Origin: WVZH01 sp034430895
GTDB lineage: Bacteria > Chloroflexota > Anaerolineae > Anaerolineales > E44-bin32
Direction: 5' to 3'
Assembly: GCA_034430895.1 (NCBI GenBank)
Contig: DAOUDW010000102.1
Location: forward strand, 13,366 to 77,365
DNA: 64,000 bases
In this document: one piece after another, positions 1 through 7,224 of the stretch
Layout: each line of letters starts with the position of its first letter
Position numbering within the stretch: the first letter of the stretch is position 1
Translations under genes and position numbers: made by a program
Notes under the pieces: generated by a model
Database searches by the model: none
Seen by the model: only the letters and a program-made list of their open reading frames with translations
Told to the model about the DNA's origin: nothing

Positions 1-345
1 CCCGTAGGCCTCTTGACCTATCGAATCGAAGACACAGAGTGCGAAATTGTCTCCCTCAACAGCCTGTTCGAGAAACGAGGAATTGCCTCAACGCTGCTGG
101 ATGCGATTGAGAAGGAAGCCATCCATCATGGTTGCCATCGGCTTTGGCTGACCACCACAAACGATAATATCCCCGCCCTGCACTTCTACCAGAAGCGAGG
201 ATTCACAATTGTGGCTTTGCATCCCAACGCCGTTCGTGCGGCCAGAGAGGTAAAACCGGAAATTCCCGAACGCGGCTGGGAAGATATCCCCATTCGGGAC
301 GAAATCGAGTTGGAGAAAATCCTTCAGCCATCAAGCCGAAGTTAG
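1..345 (+). CDS. GNAT family N-acetyltransferase, 5' end cut by window
   Basis: The reading frame is open from the first base, so the true start lies outside the window; the TTG at 13 is probably internal. Visible are the acetyl-CoA loop region (EKRGIASTLLDAIEKEA), where the R-G-x-A signature binds the pyrophosphate, and the later LHFYQKRGF segment typical of GNAT motif B. The protein would transfer an acetyl group from acetyl-CoA to an amine; the acceptor cannot be told. The C-terminal tail after about residue 85 is charged and probably lies outside the core fold. Confidence 0.75.
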   Translation, partial: PVGLLTYRIEDTECEIVSLNSLFEKRGIASTLLDAIEKEAIHHGCHRLWLTTTNDNIPALHFYQKRGFTIVALHPNAVRAAREVKPEIPERGWEDIPIRDEIELEKILQPSSRS

Positions 346-522
346 ATGGGGGGACCATTTCCTGTTCGTAAATCGATCGTATAAACCCATTCACAGGTGT
401 GTGAATCCGGTGTCAGCTCGCCAAGTTTATGGTACGATGCTGTCTTGAACGTTCGACTGTCGTCGAACGCTCCGGATGGGAAATTCGGGTTAGTCAGAAG
501 TCAAGCCATCGAGCACAAGTTC

Positions 523-1302
523 ATGCGAATTACACGTTTTCGTCAAACCCCCACGTCACCCATTCTTTGGGGTTGGATCGCCGATGAGCACATCGGCATT
601 CTCGACGGATCACCATTTGAAGAATTCCGCCGCGAGGAAGCCACGCTCTCGCTTGACTCTATACACCTGCTGCCACCGGTATCTCCCGGGAAAATCGTCT
701 GCGTCGGGCGTAACTACGTCGCACATGCGGAAGAGCATGATGCCGAAGTACCCGATCTGCCCTTACTTTTTCTCAAACCGGCGACGACGGTCATCGGACC
801 TGGAGAGACGATCGTTCTACCACCGCAATCGAATCAAATCGAACACGAAGCGGAGCTCGCCGTCATTATCGCACAGCAAGGCCGTTGGATCCGTGCAGAA
901 GATACCGGTGATTACATCCTCGGCTATACCGCAGCCAACGATGTGACCGCTCGCGACCTCCAGCAGCGTGATGGACAATGGACGCGCAGCAAGGGTTTCG
1001 ATACCTTCTGTCCGCTTGGACCCTGGATCGAAACCGAACTCGATCCCTCCGATGTATTGATCACTTGTTCGGTGAATGGACAGATGCGCCAAATGGCTTC
1101 CACTCGCGACATAGTATTCACCGTTCCTCAACTCATCGCTTTCGTCTCCTCGATCATGACGCTCATGCCCGGCGACTTGATTCTTACGGGAACCCCCGCC
1201 GGGGTTGGTATACTAACCGACGGTGACGAGGTCACCGTAGATATCGAGGGAATCGGCACCCTGCGGAATCCAGTCCGCAGTCAGCCGAAAGACGAAGAAT
1301 AA
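523..1302 (+). CDS. Fumarylacetoacetate hydrolase family protein
   Basis: 259 residues from ATG 523. The frame is open further upstream to 397, but that part does not resemble the family and the ATG at 523 begins the usual N-terminal domain. The FAH fold is shown by KIVCVGRNYVAHAEEH (57-72), the metal ligands E109-x-E111 in HEAELAVII, D140 in AANDVTARD, the SKGFDTFCPLGPW motif (157-168) and a C-terminal LTGTPAGVG. Members cleave or decarboxylate oxo-acids using Mg2+ or Mn2+ (acylpyruvases, oxaloacetate decarboxylases, 2-hydroxyhepta-2,4-diene-1,7-dioate isomerases). The exact substrate is not evident. It is followed 25 nt later by dcd on the same strand, so co-transcription is likely. Confidence 0.85.
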   Translation: MRITRFRQTPTSPILWGWIADEHIGILDGSPFEEFRREEATLSLDSIHLLPPVSPGKIVCVGRNYVAHAEEHDAEVPDLPLLFLKPATTVIGPGETIVLPPQSNQIEHEAELAVIIAQQGRWIRAEDTGDYILGYTAANDVTARDLQQRDGQWTRSKGFDTFCPLGPWIETELDPSDVLITCSVNGQMRQMASTRDIVFTVPQLIAFVSSIMTLMPGDLILTGTPAGVGILTDGDEVTVDIEGIGTLRNPVRSQPKDEE

Positions 1303-1327
1303 TCAACCTGCATAGAGGAGGCGTTAC

Positions 1328-1882
1328 ATGGGGCTCAAACCCGACCACTGGATTGTAAAAATGGCACGAGAAAACAAGATGATCGATCCTTTTGCCGCGG
1401 AGCAAGTGCGCGACAATGTCATCTCGTATGGTGTCTCTTCGTACGGATACGACATTCGCGTGGCAAACGAGTTCAAAATCTTCACCAACGTATACTCCGC
1501 CATCGTCGATCCAAAACAATTCGACGAGGCATCCATGGTCGATCTCAAAGCAGATGTCTGTGTTATTCCACCCAATTCCTTCGCCCTGGCACGAACCGTA
1601 GAGTACTTCCGCATCCCCCGAAGCGTACTTACGATTTGTGTGGGCAAGTCGACCTACGCCCGCTGCGGAATTATCGTGAACGTAACGCCCTTCGAGCCTG
1701 AGTGGGAAGGTTTCGTCACCCTGGAGATTTCCAACACCACCCCGCTGCCGGCGAAGATCTACGCCAACGAAGGCATCGCCCAGGTGCTCTTCTTCGAAGC
1801 CGACGAGGAATGCCGGCAATCGTACGCGGATAAGAAGGGGAAGTATCAAAAGCAGAAGGAAATCGTGCTGCCCAGAATGTAA
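1328..1882 (+). CDS. dcd: dCTP deaminase
   Basis: 184 residues, the usual family length. It deaminates dCTP to dUTP in pyrimidine deoxynucleotide synthesis; some members also hydrolyse the product to dUMP. The trimeric dUTPase-like fold is recognised from SSYGYDIRVANEF (36-48), the core VGKSTYARCGIIVNVTPF with the catalytic-site Ser/Arg, EGFVTLEISN carrying the catalytic Glu, and the C-terminal KKGKYQKQKE nucleotide-closing tail. An AGAGGAGG ribosome-binding site lies 6-7 nt before the ATG. It probably forms a two-gene unit with the preceding FAH gene. Confidence 0.93.
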   Translation: MGLKPDHWIVKMARENKMIDPFAAEQVRDNVISYGVSSYGYDIRVANEFKIFTNVYSAIVDPKQFDEASMVDLKADVCVIPPNSFALARTVEYFRIPRSVLTICVGKSTYARCGIIVNVTPFEPEWEGFVTLEISNTTPLPAKIYANEGIAQVLFFEADEECRQSYADKKGKYQKQKEIVLPRM

Positions 1883-1979
1883 GCCAGAGATAACGATTTC
1901 AATACAGACGGAGTTGTCCCAATAATCATCAATTCACAATTGGATGACGAAAAACAACACCCAATCCATAAAAACGCCG

Positions 1980-2040
1980 TGTAGGGGCGGTTCGCGAACC
2001 GCCCCTACAATTCTTCATGGAGGTGTCGCCTAGGGACACC
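1980..2040. repeat. Intergenic palindrome cluster
   Basis: A perfect 30-bp palindrome runs 1980-2009 (arms built on TGTAGGGGCGGTTCG), followed by a smaller inverted repeat GGTGTC/GACACC at 2022-2040. With the terminator-like hairpin at 2069-2093 it makes three G/C-rich dyads in about 115 bp between dcd and the aminopeptidase gene. Dispersed repeats with this type of GGGGCGG arm occur in many bacterial genomes, so a multicopy intergenic repeat is likely; copies elsewhere cannot be checked here. Confidence 0.6.
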
Positions 2041-2068
2041 CCGATCCATGACCACCCAATTCCATGCA

Positions 2069-2105
2069 GGGGCTGCCCTTTCGGGACAGCCCCTTCGTTT
2101 TTCTT
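2069..2105 (+). terminator. Rho-independent terminator downstream of dcd
   Basis: Stem GGGGCTG-CCC (2069-2078) pairs with GGG-A-CAGCCCC (2083-2093) around a TTTC loop with one bulged A. The T-rich tract TTCGTTTTTC follows on the plus strand. It fits as the terminator of the FAH-dcd unit, although it lies 187 nt beyond the dcd stop codon. Confidence 0.6.
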
Positions 2106-2121
2106 ACAACGAGCTGTTTTC

Positions 2122-3246
2122 CTAAATCTGGAATTCTCCGGACTGGTAAAACAATTCGCCATCGACCAAAATCTGGCCACGATCGCGCATATCGCAGATC
2201 ATATCCCAATGGATGGCGCTCTCGTTACTCGACCCCGTCTCCGGATAACCCGCACCGAGCGCCATGTGGATCGTGCCACCGATCTTTTCGTCGAAGAGGA
2301 TGTTCTTGATGAAGCGATCAATGCGTTTGTTGGTTCCCACTGCAAACTCACCCACATAACTCGCCCCAGCGTCAGTTTCCAGCATACTGAGGAGATAATC
2401 TTCGTTTTTCTCGGCGCTGGCTTTCACCACTTTACCAGATTCAAAATGCAGTTCGATACCGGCAACCTCCCGGCCGCCGCGAATTGCTGGATAGGAGAAG
2501 CGGATCCAACCGTCGATCGAATCCTCCACCGGCCCGGTAAAAATTTCCCCGCTGGGCATGTTGCGTGTGCCGTCGGAGTTGATAAACGTGCGACCTTCAA
2601 TCGAAAGGGTGAGATCCACATTCGTTCCACGCACTTCTACGTTCTTTTTACCGACCAGCCAATCCACCAAATGCTGCTGTTCGTCATGCACGGCATTCCA
2701 CGCCGCTATGGGGTCATCCTGATCGGCAAACGTGGTGCCGTAGACGAAATCCTCGAATTCCGCAAGACTCATTTCTGCATCCTGGGCGTATGCTTCGGTC
2801 GGGAAAAGGGTGATCACCCAGCGCAGATCGCCGGATGCCGAGCGCTGCATGAAAGTATTTGAAAGCTCACTGTGCGCATTCGCTCGCATACTTTGTTTGG
2901 CCGGATCGACGTTGCTGAGAACGCGTGTGTTCATCGAACTACGAACGTTAATCATCACATCGAACTCCGAGCGAATGATTTTCTCAAAGCGGTGCACGTG
3001 CTGCACTTGATCCTCGTTGCCTTCCGTGAAAAGGATGTAGTCCAGACCCTCGAGCTCGACACGCGATCGCAGCAACCCGAGCATCACGTAGGGATAACCA
3101 CCCGCGAGGATGATTTCACGGTAGATTTCCTCAACCAGCGGGAAACCCGCCGGCTGTGTGTAAATCGCCACTTCGTCTTTCGGCTGCACTCTGGTCGAAT
3201 AATGAACCAACGTTTTCGCAAGATTAACCACACGTGAATCTGCCAT
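2122..3246 (-). CDS. M29 family metallo-aminopeptidase
   Basis: 374 residues, typical of the thermophilic aminopeptidase family (AmpS/AmpT/PepS type). These cytoplasmic dimers remove N-terminal residues using two metal ions. The C-terminal half carries the conserved elements: NMPSGEIFTGPVEDS with ligand E234, the SYVGEFAVGTN segment with E300, then HMALGAGYPETG (H327, Y334) and NESAIHWDMI (H346, D348). The ATG at 3246 begins a normal N-terminal region. It stands alone on the minus strand; the Ser/Thr kinase upstream in the same direction ends 250 nt away. Confidence 0.9.
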   Translation of the reverse strand: MADSRVVNLAKTLVHYSTRVQPKDEVAIYTQPAGFPLVEEIYREIILAGGYPYVMLGLLRSRVELEGLDYILFTEGNEDQVQHVHRFEKIIRSEFDVMINVRSSMNTRVLSNVDPAKQSMRANAHSELSNTFMQRSASGDLRWVITLFPTEAYAQDAEMSLAEFEDFVYGTTFADQDDPIAAWNAVHDEQQHLVDWLVGKKNVEVRGTNVDLTLSIEGRTFINSDGTRNMPSGEIFTGPVEDSIDGWIRFSYPAIRGGREVAGIELHFESGKVVKASAEKNEDYLLSMLETDAGASYVGEFAVGTNKRIDRFIKNILFDEKIGGTIHMALGAGYPETGSSNESAIHWDMICDMRDRGQILVDGELFYQSGEFQI

Positions 3247-3401
3247 GGGTCACATCCAGTTCTGATTTATTTGTCTCGATTATATCAACGGGATCAATGT
3301 ATCGAAGGAGTGAATGATCGGGCTGAAAATAGTGATTTGTTTAATTGCGACTCCGTGCCTGATAATATCTTGACAGCGCCAACGTTAATTCGTTGGCCCT
3401 C

Positions 3402-3434
3402 GGTCACCCTTTACAGGGTGGCCGTTTGTTTTTC
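3402..3434 (+). terminator. Terminator-like hairpin without an obvious upstream gene
   Basis: GGTCACCCT (3402-3410) pairs with AGGGTGGCC (3415-3423) around a TTAC loop and is followed on the plus strand by GTTTGTTTTTC. A smaller inverted repeat CCAACG/CGTTGG lies just before it (3379-3396). Both neighbouring genes are on the minus strand, so no plus-strand gene explains it. On the minus strand no T-tract follows the stem. Confidence 0.5.
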
Positions 3435-3495
3435 ATCCTATCATCATGCTGTCGTCAAAGATTTTCTAAATGATTACTTTCTAGACTGCCTCAAT

Positions 3496-5043
3496 CTAGT
3501 GCCACGCCCCTTTCAATGTGCAGCCGGCATCAAATTCGAGTGCCAGTACGTAATCTACAGTCGCGTGTTCCCCCCAGGCGAAGTAAAGCGTGATAAAGAC
3601 CACTTGATCTTCGGGGACGGTCTTGTTTGCACTTGCTGTCATTTCGAAAACACTGCCGCTTTGCAAGTCGTCCAATCCGATTTTTCCTTCCCAGAGAGTT
3701 TCCTCCCCCAGGCGGATGTGCTCCAATGCGCCCTTTGCCACCGCATTCCAACTCAACTCCCGTATACCTACGAGGCTCACACTTCGGCCGCTTTGATTAT
3801 CGAGCATCCACTCGGTATCATTGCCCCGCTCGCCCAAGAATTGAAGCCGGATCCCCGGGCAGGCCTCGGAAGTAACCGGCGCTGGCGTAGGAGAAGCAGC
3901 GGAGATCAGCGCCTGCTCCGTTGCAATCGCCATTTGCTCGCTTTCGCCCGCACTTCCTGCAGTATCCTGCGTTGCCGTGACCATCGCTGCCCCCCCTACA
4001 CCGAACACAGAATCCCGCAGTAAAAGGATCACTGCAGTACCTGCGAACAACACCAGGGTTATCGGAACGATCCAAAGCGAACTTCTTTGTGGCGAGGTCG
4101 GCGGCGAGGCGGACGATGGAGCCGCCTGGATAGCGCTGGCGCTCGTCTGGCCGACAACGTCTAGCGCCAATCTTACTTGCGGGGATGTCTCCGGAGGCAA
4201 TCGAAATTGCGGAAGCGGCTTTCCATCCAGGGCGGCCAAGTAGGCTTCCTGCATGGCGCGTATGCTTGGAAAACGGTCTTCGGGGCGTTTTGCCAGGGAT
4301 TTGAGGATCACCCTTTCCTGATCTGCCGGGATCTGTTGATTGAAGCGTCTCGGGCGTGGAACGGATTCATTGATGTGCGCCAACACTGTCGCCATGGGTT
4401 TATCGGATTCAAACGGCAGCCGCCCGGTGGCCATCTGATAGAGAACAACACCAAGCGAATATTGATCCGAACGGGTATCGATTTTCTCGCCACGGCCCTG
4501 TTCAGGAGAGATGTATGCCGGTGTGCCCATCAGAAGCGAACCTGTGAGTGTGTCCGAACCTTCGATCTGGCGCGCCAGACCAAAGTCAGTTAGCAAAGCG
4601 TTGCCTTTTTCGTCGATCATCACATTCGAAGGTTTAATATCGCGGTGGATGATCCCTTTGTCATGCGCCAACGCCAGCGCGTCGGATATTTGCTGCACCC
4701 AGCGCCTACATTCCTGTTTGGGGATATCGCCCTGCGTCAGACGATCCTGAAGTGTCTCCCCGCGCACAAAGGGCATGACGAGGTAGATGTATCCCTGTGT
4801 CTGACCGTAATCGACAACAGGGACGATGTAAGGATGCGTCAGATGCTGCTTGACCAACTGCGCTTCCCGACGAAAGCGCTTCAAGAATTTGCGGTCGGCA
4901 CCCATCGTCGGGGAAAGTACCTTTAGCGCAACTTCACGCAAATTACGTGTATCGACAGCCCTGTAGACCGTCGCCATGCCACCCTGGCCGACGCGCTCAC
5001 GCAGATGGTAATGATCGAGCATTTTTCCAACCAGCACACTCAT
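3496..5043 (-). CDS. Membrane-anchored eukaryote-like Ser/Thr protein kinase
   Basis: 515 residues. The kinase domain (about 12-275) has the glycine loop GQGGMATVYRA, Lys41 in VALKVL, the catalytic HRDIKPSN (D135), DFGLA (D153) and a PAYISPEQ activation-segment end, so it should be active. A Ser/Pro linker leads to one membrane span at about 322-342. A Thr/Ala-rich stalk and an extracytoplasmic beta-rich domain (about 395-515, opening at a Cys and ending near another) follow. That outer domain resembles the one in the second kinase at 7225-9078 (shared ELSW segment and closing FDAGC/TNNGC). A role in sensing outside signals is inferred; the ligand is unknown. Confidence 0.9.
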   Translation of the reverse strand: MSVLVGKMLDHYHLRERVGQGGMATVYRAVDTRNLREVALKVLSPTMGADRKFLKRFRREAQLVKQHLTHPYIVPVVDYGQTQGYIYLVMPFVRGETLQDRLTQGDIPKQECRRWVQQISDALALAHDKGIIHRDIKPSNVMIDEKGNALLTDFGLARQIEGSDTLTGSLLMGTPAYISPEQGRGEKIDTRSDQYSLGVVLYQMATGRLPFESDKPMATVLAHINESVPRPRRFNQQIPADQERVILKSLAKRPEDRFPSIRAMQEAYLAALDGKPLPQFRLPPETSPQVRLALDVVGQTSASAIQAAPSSASPPTSPQRSSLWIVPITLVLFAGTAVILLLRDSVFGVGGAAMVTATQDTAGSAGESEQMAIATEQALISAASPTPAPVTSEACPGIRLQFLGERGNDTEWMLDNQSGRSVSLVGIRELSWNAVAKGALEHIRLGEETLWEGKIGLDDLQSGSVFEMTASANKTVPEDQVVFITLYFAWGEHATVDYVLALEFDAGCTLKGAWH

Positions 5044-5205
5044 ATCCCTACCTCAACACTGGGGTTCGTCGCAAGCAACATCCAAGTGTTTACACTACGA
5101 GCACATTTGTGTCAAGCGCAAGTTTAATCCAACCCTTGAGGCCACAAAACGAGCGGGTTATCATGAACCGATTCCCTATGTAGACACATCGCGACAGGAG
5201 ACGGA

Positions 5206-5913
5206 ATGAATTCAGCTGCACGTGCAGAATGCCTCGCCGGTATAAGAGCCCAAATCCCCATCCTTCTCGGCGTCGTGCCATTCGGTTTGATATTCGGTGC
5301 GTTGGCGCTTTCCGCCAGTATACCGCTGCTGGAAACACAAGCCTTATCGCTGTTCGTCTTCGCCGGCAGCGCACAATTCATCACCGCCGTACTGGTTGCA
5401 GAAGGCACGCCGGCATTCATCATCGTACTCACTATCCTGGTCGTCAACTTACGCCACGCGCTTTACAGCGCCAGCATTTCACCATACACACAGCACTTGC
5501 CCAGGCGATGGAAAGCCATCCTGGCCTGGCTGCTCACGGACGAAGCCTTCGTCGTTGCCTCCGTACGCTATCGGGATAAGAACAGCGCCCACACCCACTG
5601 GTTTACCTTCGGAACCGGATTGACCCTCTGGGCAGCCTGGCAGGTGAGTACAGCCGCAGGGATCGCCCTCGGCCAGGTGATTCCGGAAAACAGCCTGCTT
5701 GACTTCGCCCTGCCGCTGACCTTTATCGCATTGCTTGTCCCGCTGCTGATCGATCGGCCAACCTGGGTTGCAGCAGCAGTCTCCGGATTTTCGGCGGTGC
5801 TCCTCTCCGGGTTGCCCTATAAATTATGGGTCCTGGTCGCTGCGCTACTTGGTGTTGCCGCCGGTATGGTCGCTGAACTGCGATTGACGCCAGCCGAGGA
5901 GGCTTCCAGATGA
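5206..5913 (+). CDS. azlC: AzlC family branched-chain amino acid export permease, large subunit
   Basis: 235 residues with about seven hydrophobic segments. The family is recognised from the N-terminal GIRAQIPILLGVVPFGLIFGALA, the FAGSAQFITAVLV motif (about 53-65) and VVNLRHALYSAS (about 80-91). AzlC with the small partner AzlD exports branched-chain amino acids. The ATG follows an AGGAG site, and azlD overlaps its 3' end by 4 nt, which implies translational coupling. Confidence 0.9.
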   Translation: MNSAARAECLAGIRAQIPILLGVVPFGLIFGALALSASIPLLETQALSLFVFAGSAQFITAVLVAEGTPAFIIVLTILVVNLRHALYSASISPYTQHLPRRWKAILAWLLTDEAFVVASVRYRDKNSAHTHWFTFGTGLTLWAAWQVSTAAGIALGQVIPENSLLDFALPLTFIALLVPLLIDRPTWVAAAVSGFSAVLLSGLPYKLWVLVAALLGVAAGMVAELRLTPAEEASR

Positions 5914-6239
5914 AACCCCTTGGCACGCTTTACCTGTGGACGATCATCCTCGGCGGCATGCTGGTCACATACACCACGCGGCTTTCTTTCATTTTGCTGA
6001 TCCCGCAGGAACGAGTACCGGAGTGGATTAAAAGAGCCTTACGTTACGTACCACCCGCCGTTCTGGCGACGTTGATCCTCCCGGATTTGTTGTTATCCGA
6101 TGGCAGCATACAGCTAGACTTCCAAAACCTTCGCCTCTTCGCCGGCCTGCTGGCAGCTTTCATATCTTGGCGCACGAAGAACACCTGGCTCACGATCGGG
6201 GTCGGCATGGGTGCATTGTGGTTGTTCTCGTCGATTTGA
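5910..6239 (+). CDS. azlD: AzlD family small subunit of branched-chain amino acid exporter
   Basis: 109 residues, the normal AzlD length, with four hydrophobic segments. The motif GMLVTYTTRLSFI (about 12-24), PEWIKRALRYVPPAVLATLILPDLL and a C-terminal WRTKNTWLTIGVGMGALWL are characteristic. The ATG lies inside the end of azlC (ATGA overlap). It would form the exporter with AzlC. Confidence 0.88.
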   Translation: MKPLGTLYLWTIILGGMLVTYTTRLSFILLIPQERVPEWIKRALRYVPPAVLATLILPDLLLSDGSIQLDFQNLRLFAGLLAAFISWRTKNTWLTIGVGMGALWLFSSI

Positions 6240-6329
6240 ACTTCATGACAAAGTGGGGCAATTTCGAACTCAATAGGATTGGATGAACGGTCTCAGCATC
6301 ATGGGGCAACTGCCTGCTATAGTAATGAA

Positions 6330-6412
6330 CGTTTCGGGATGAGCGGCGGCGCAAGACTCCGAACAAGAGAAAGCCGGACGCGCGCGACGTCCGCTCCACC
6401 CCGTTGTTATGC
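6330..6412 (-). other. attC-like recombination site
   Basis: On the minus strand: R''-like GCATAAC (6412-6406), a short unpaired spacer, an L''-like arm GGGGTGGAGCGG, a variable centre containing a GGACG/CGTCC hairpin, the matching arm CCGCTCATCCC (10 pairs with one mismatch and one extra base), a spacer, and G^TT at 6330-6328. The arm order, AAC/GTT cores, unpaired spacer and extra base are all features of attC sites, and 83-90 nt is a normal length. Confidence 0.45.
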
Positions 6413-7084
6413 CCCGCCTCGGTGTTTCTCAAACCTGCCGCTTGGTAAGCTCATCGGTCGAACTGCATGCGGATTTGGCTTGTAGAAAAACAAGTAGCTT
6501 CCTGCCGACTCTTCGAAGAAGAGGAAGCCACTGAATTCAGGAAATCTCGAAAAGAGGCCTGCTTCAGTTCCGAAGAGGCATTCGTCAAGCTCTTCTTGTT
6601 TTATAGCGGCGAAAGATTCGCCATAGATGGCGACTATGTATGGGAACTTATGCTCTTTGGCAAGTGCCCGGTACGCTAAAACCTTTTCCGCAATCGCATG
6701 GTATAGGCGTTCGGTGTTAGGTTTTACAAAGTTGCCCCAGATGCCTTTCTCCCGAATTTGGCGTACGATATCCTGTGATGTCGCCGCATCAGGATGGAAA
6801 CTGGCTAGTTCGACGACATACTGTAGGTTTGAACTATCGTCAAAGGAGCACCAATCCGGGGTCTTCAAATCAATCTCATAGTCATGCTTAACATGAAAGC
6901 CGTTCTGGCCAAGGAATGCCCCGAGGATCAACTCACGATAGGTATGTATTACCTGAACACTTTCGTGCGGCTGATCTTGGAATTTGCGAACGAACTTTCT
7001 GGCCTCGGTTTCATCAATGTACTGGAAGCAGTGGTAAATCGCCTTGTTGAGTTTGTTGCTTCCACCCATTTGCCCATACTGCAT
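6407..7084 (-). CDS. Hypothetical protein (cassette-borne)
   Basis: 225 residues from ATG 7084, which has GGAG 6 nt upstream; a TTG at 7096 overlaps that site and is unlikely to be the start. I do not recognise the family. It looks soluble and mixed alpha/beta, with no signal peptide or membrane span. A stretch around DYEIDLKTPDWCSF followed by QYVVELASFHPD has the spacing of an acidic-residue nuclease-like core, but the canonical E-x-K is absent and this is only a weak hint. The stop codon lies within the attC-like site, and a perfect TCAAGGT/ACCTTGA hairpin (7152-7168) precedes the gene. It is probably acquired DNA. Confidence 0.7.
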   Translation of the reverse strand: MQYGQMGGSNKLNKAIYHCFQYIDETEARKFVRKFQDQPHESVQVIHTYRELILGAFLGQNGFHVKHDYEIDLKTPDWCSFDDSSNLQYVVELASFHPDAATSQDIVRQIREKGIWGNFVKPNTERLYHAIAEKVLAYRALAKEHKFPYIVAIYGESFAAIKQEELDECLFGTEAGLFSRFPEFSGFLFFEESAGSYLFFYKPNPHAVRPMSLPSGRFEKHRGGA

Positions 7085-7224
7085 GTGTATCTCCAAAGGA
7101 TTGCTTATATGACTAACCGATTATTCAACGAGCCTTTATACAAATGATTTGTCAAGGTGAGACCTTGATGGGCGGGGCATAACTTACGATAAACGGATTT
7201 TTCCCAGGTCGCGTCACTTTGAGC

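Larger units (their letters stand above)
6330..7182 (-). mobile_element. Solitary integron-cassette-like unit carrying one gene
   Basis: A 13-bp perfect inverted repeat, GTTATGCCCCGCC (6406-6418) and its complement (7171-7183), flanks one minus-strand gene. Read on the minus strand, the unit would begin at G^TTATGC (cut between 7183 and 7182). The gene's TAA stop sits inside GCATAAC, and an attC-like imperfect palindrome then ends at AACG^TT (6330). Joining the ends in a circle would make a GTTATGC box exactly complementary to GCATAAC, as in integron cassettes. The chromosomal junction GTTCA suits a loose secondary integration site. No integrase or second cassette is present in the window. 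Inference from structure only. Confidence 0.5.
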
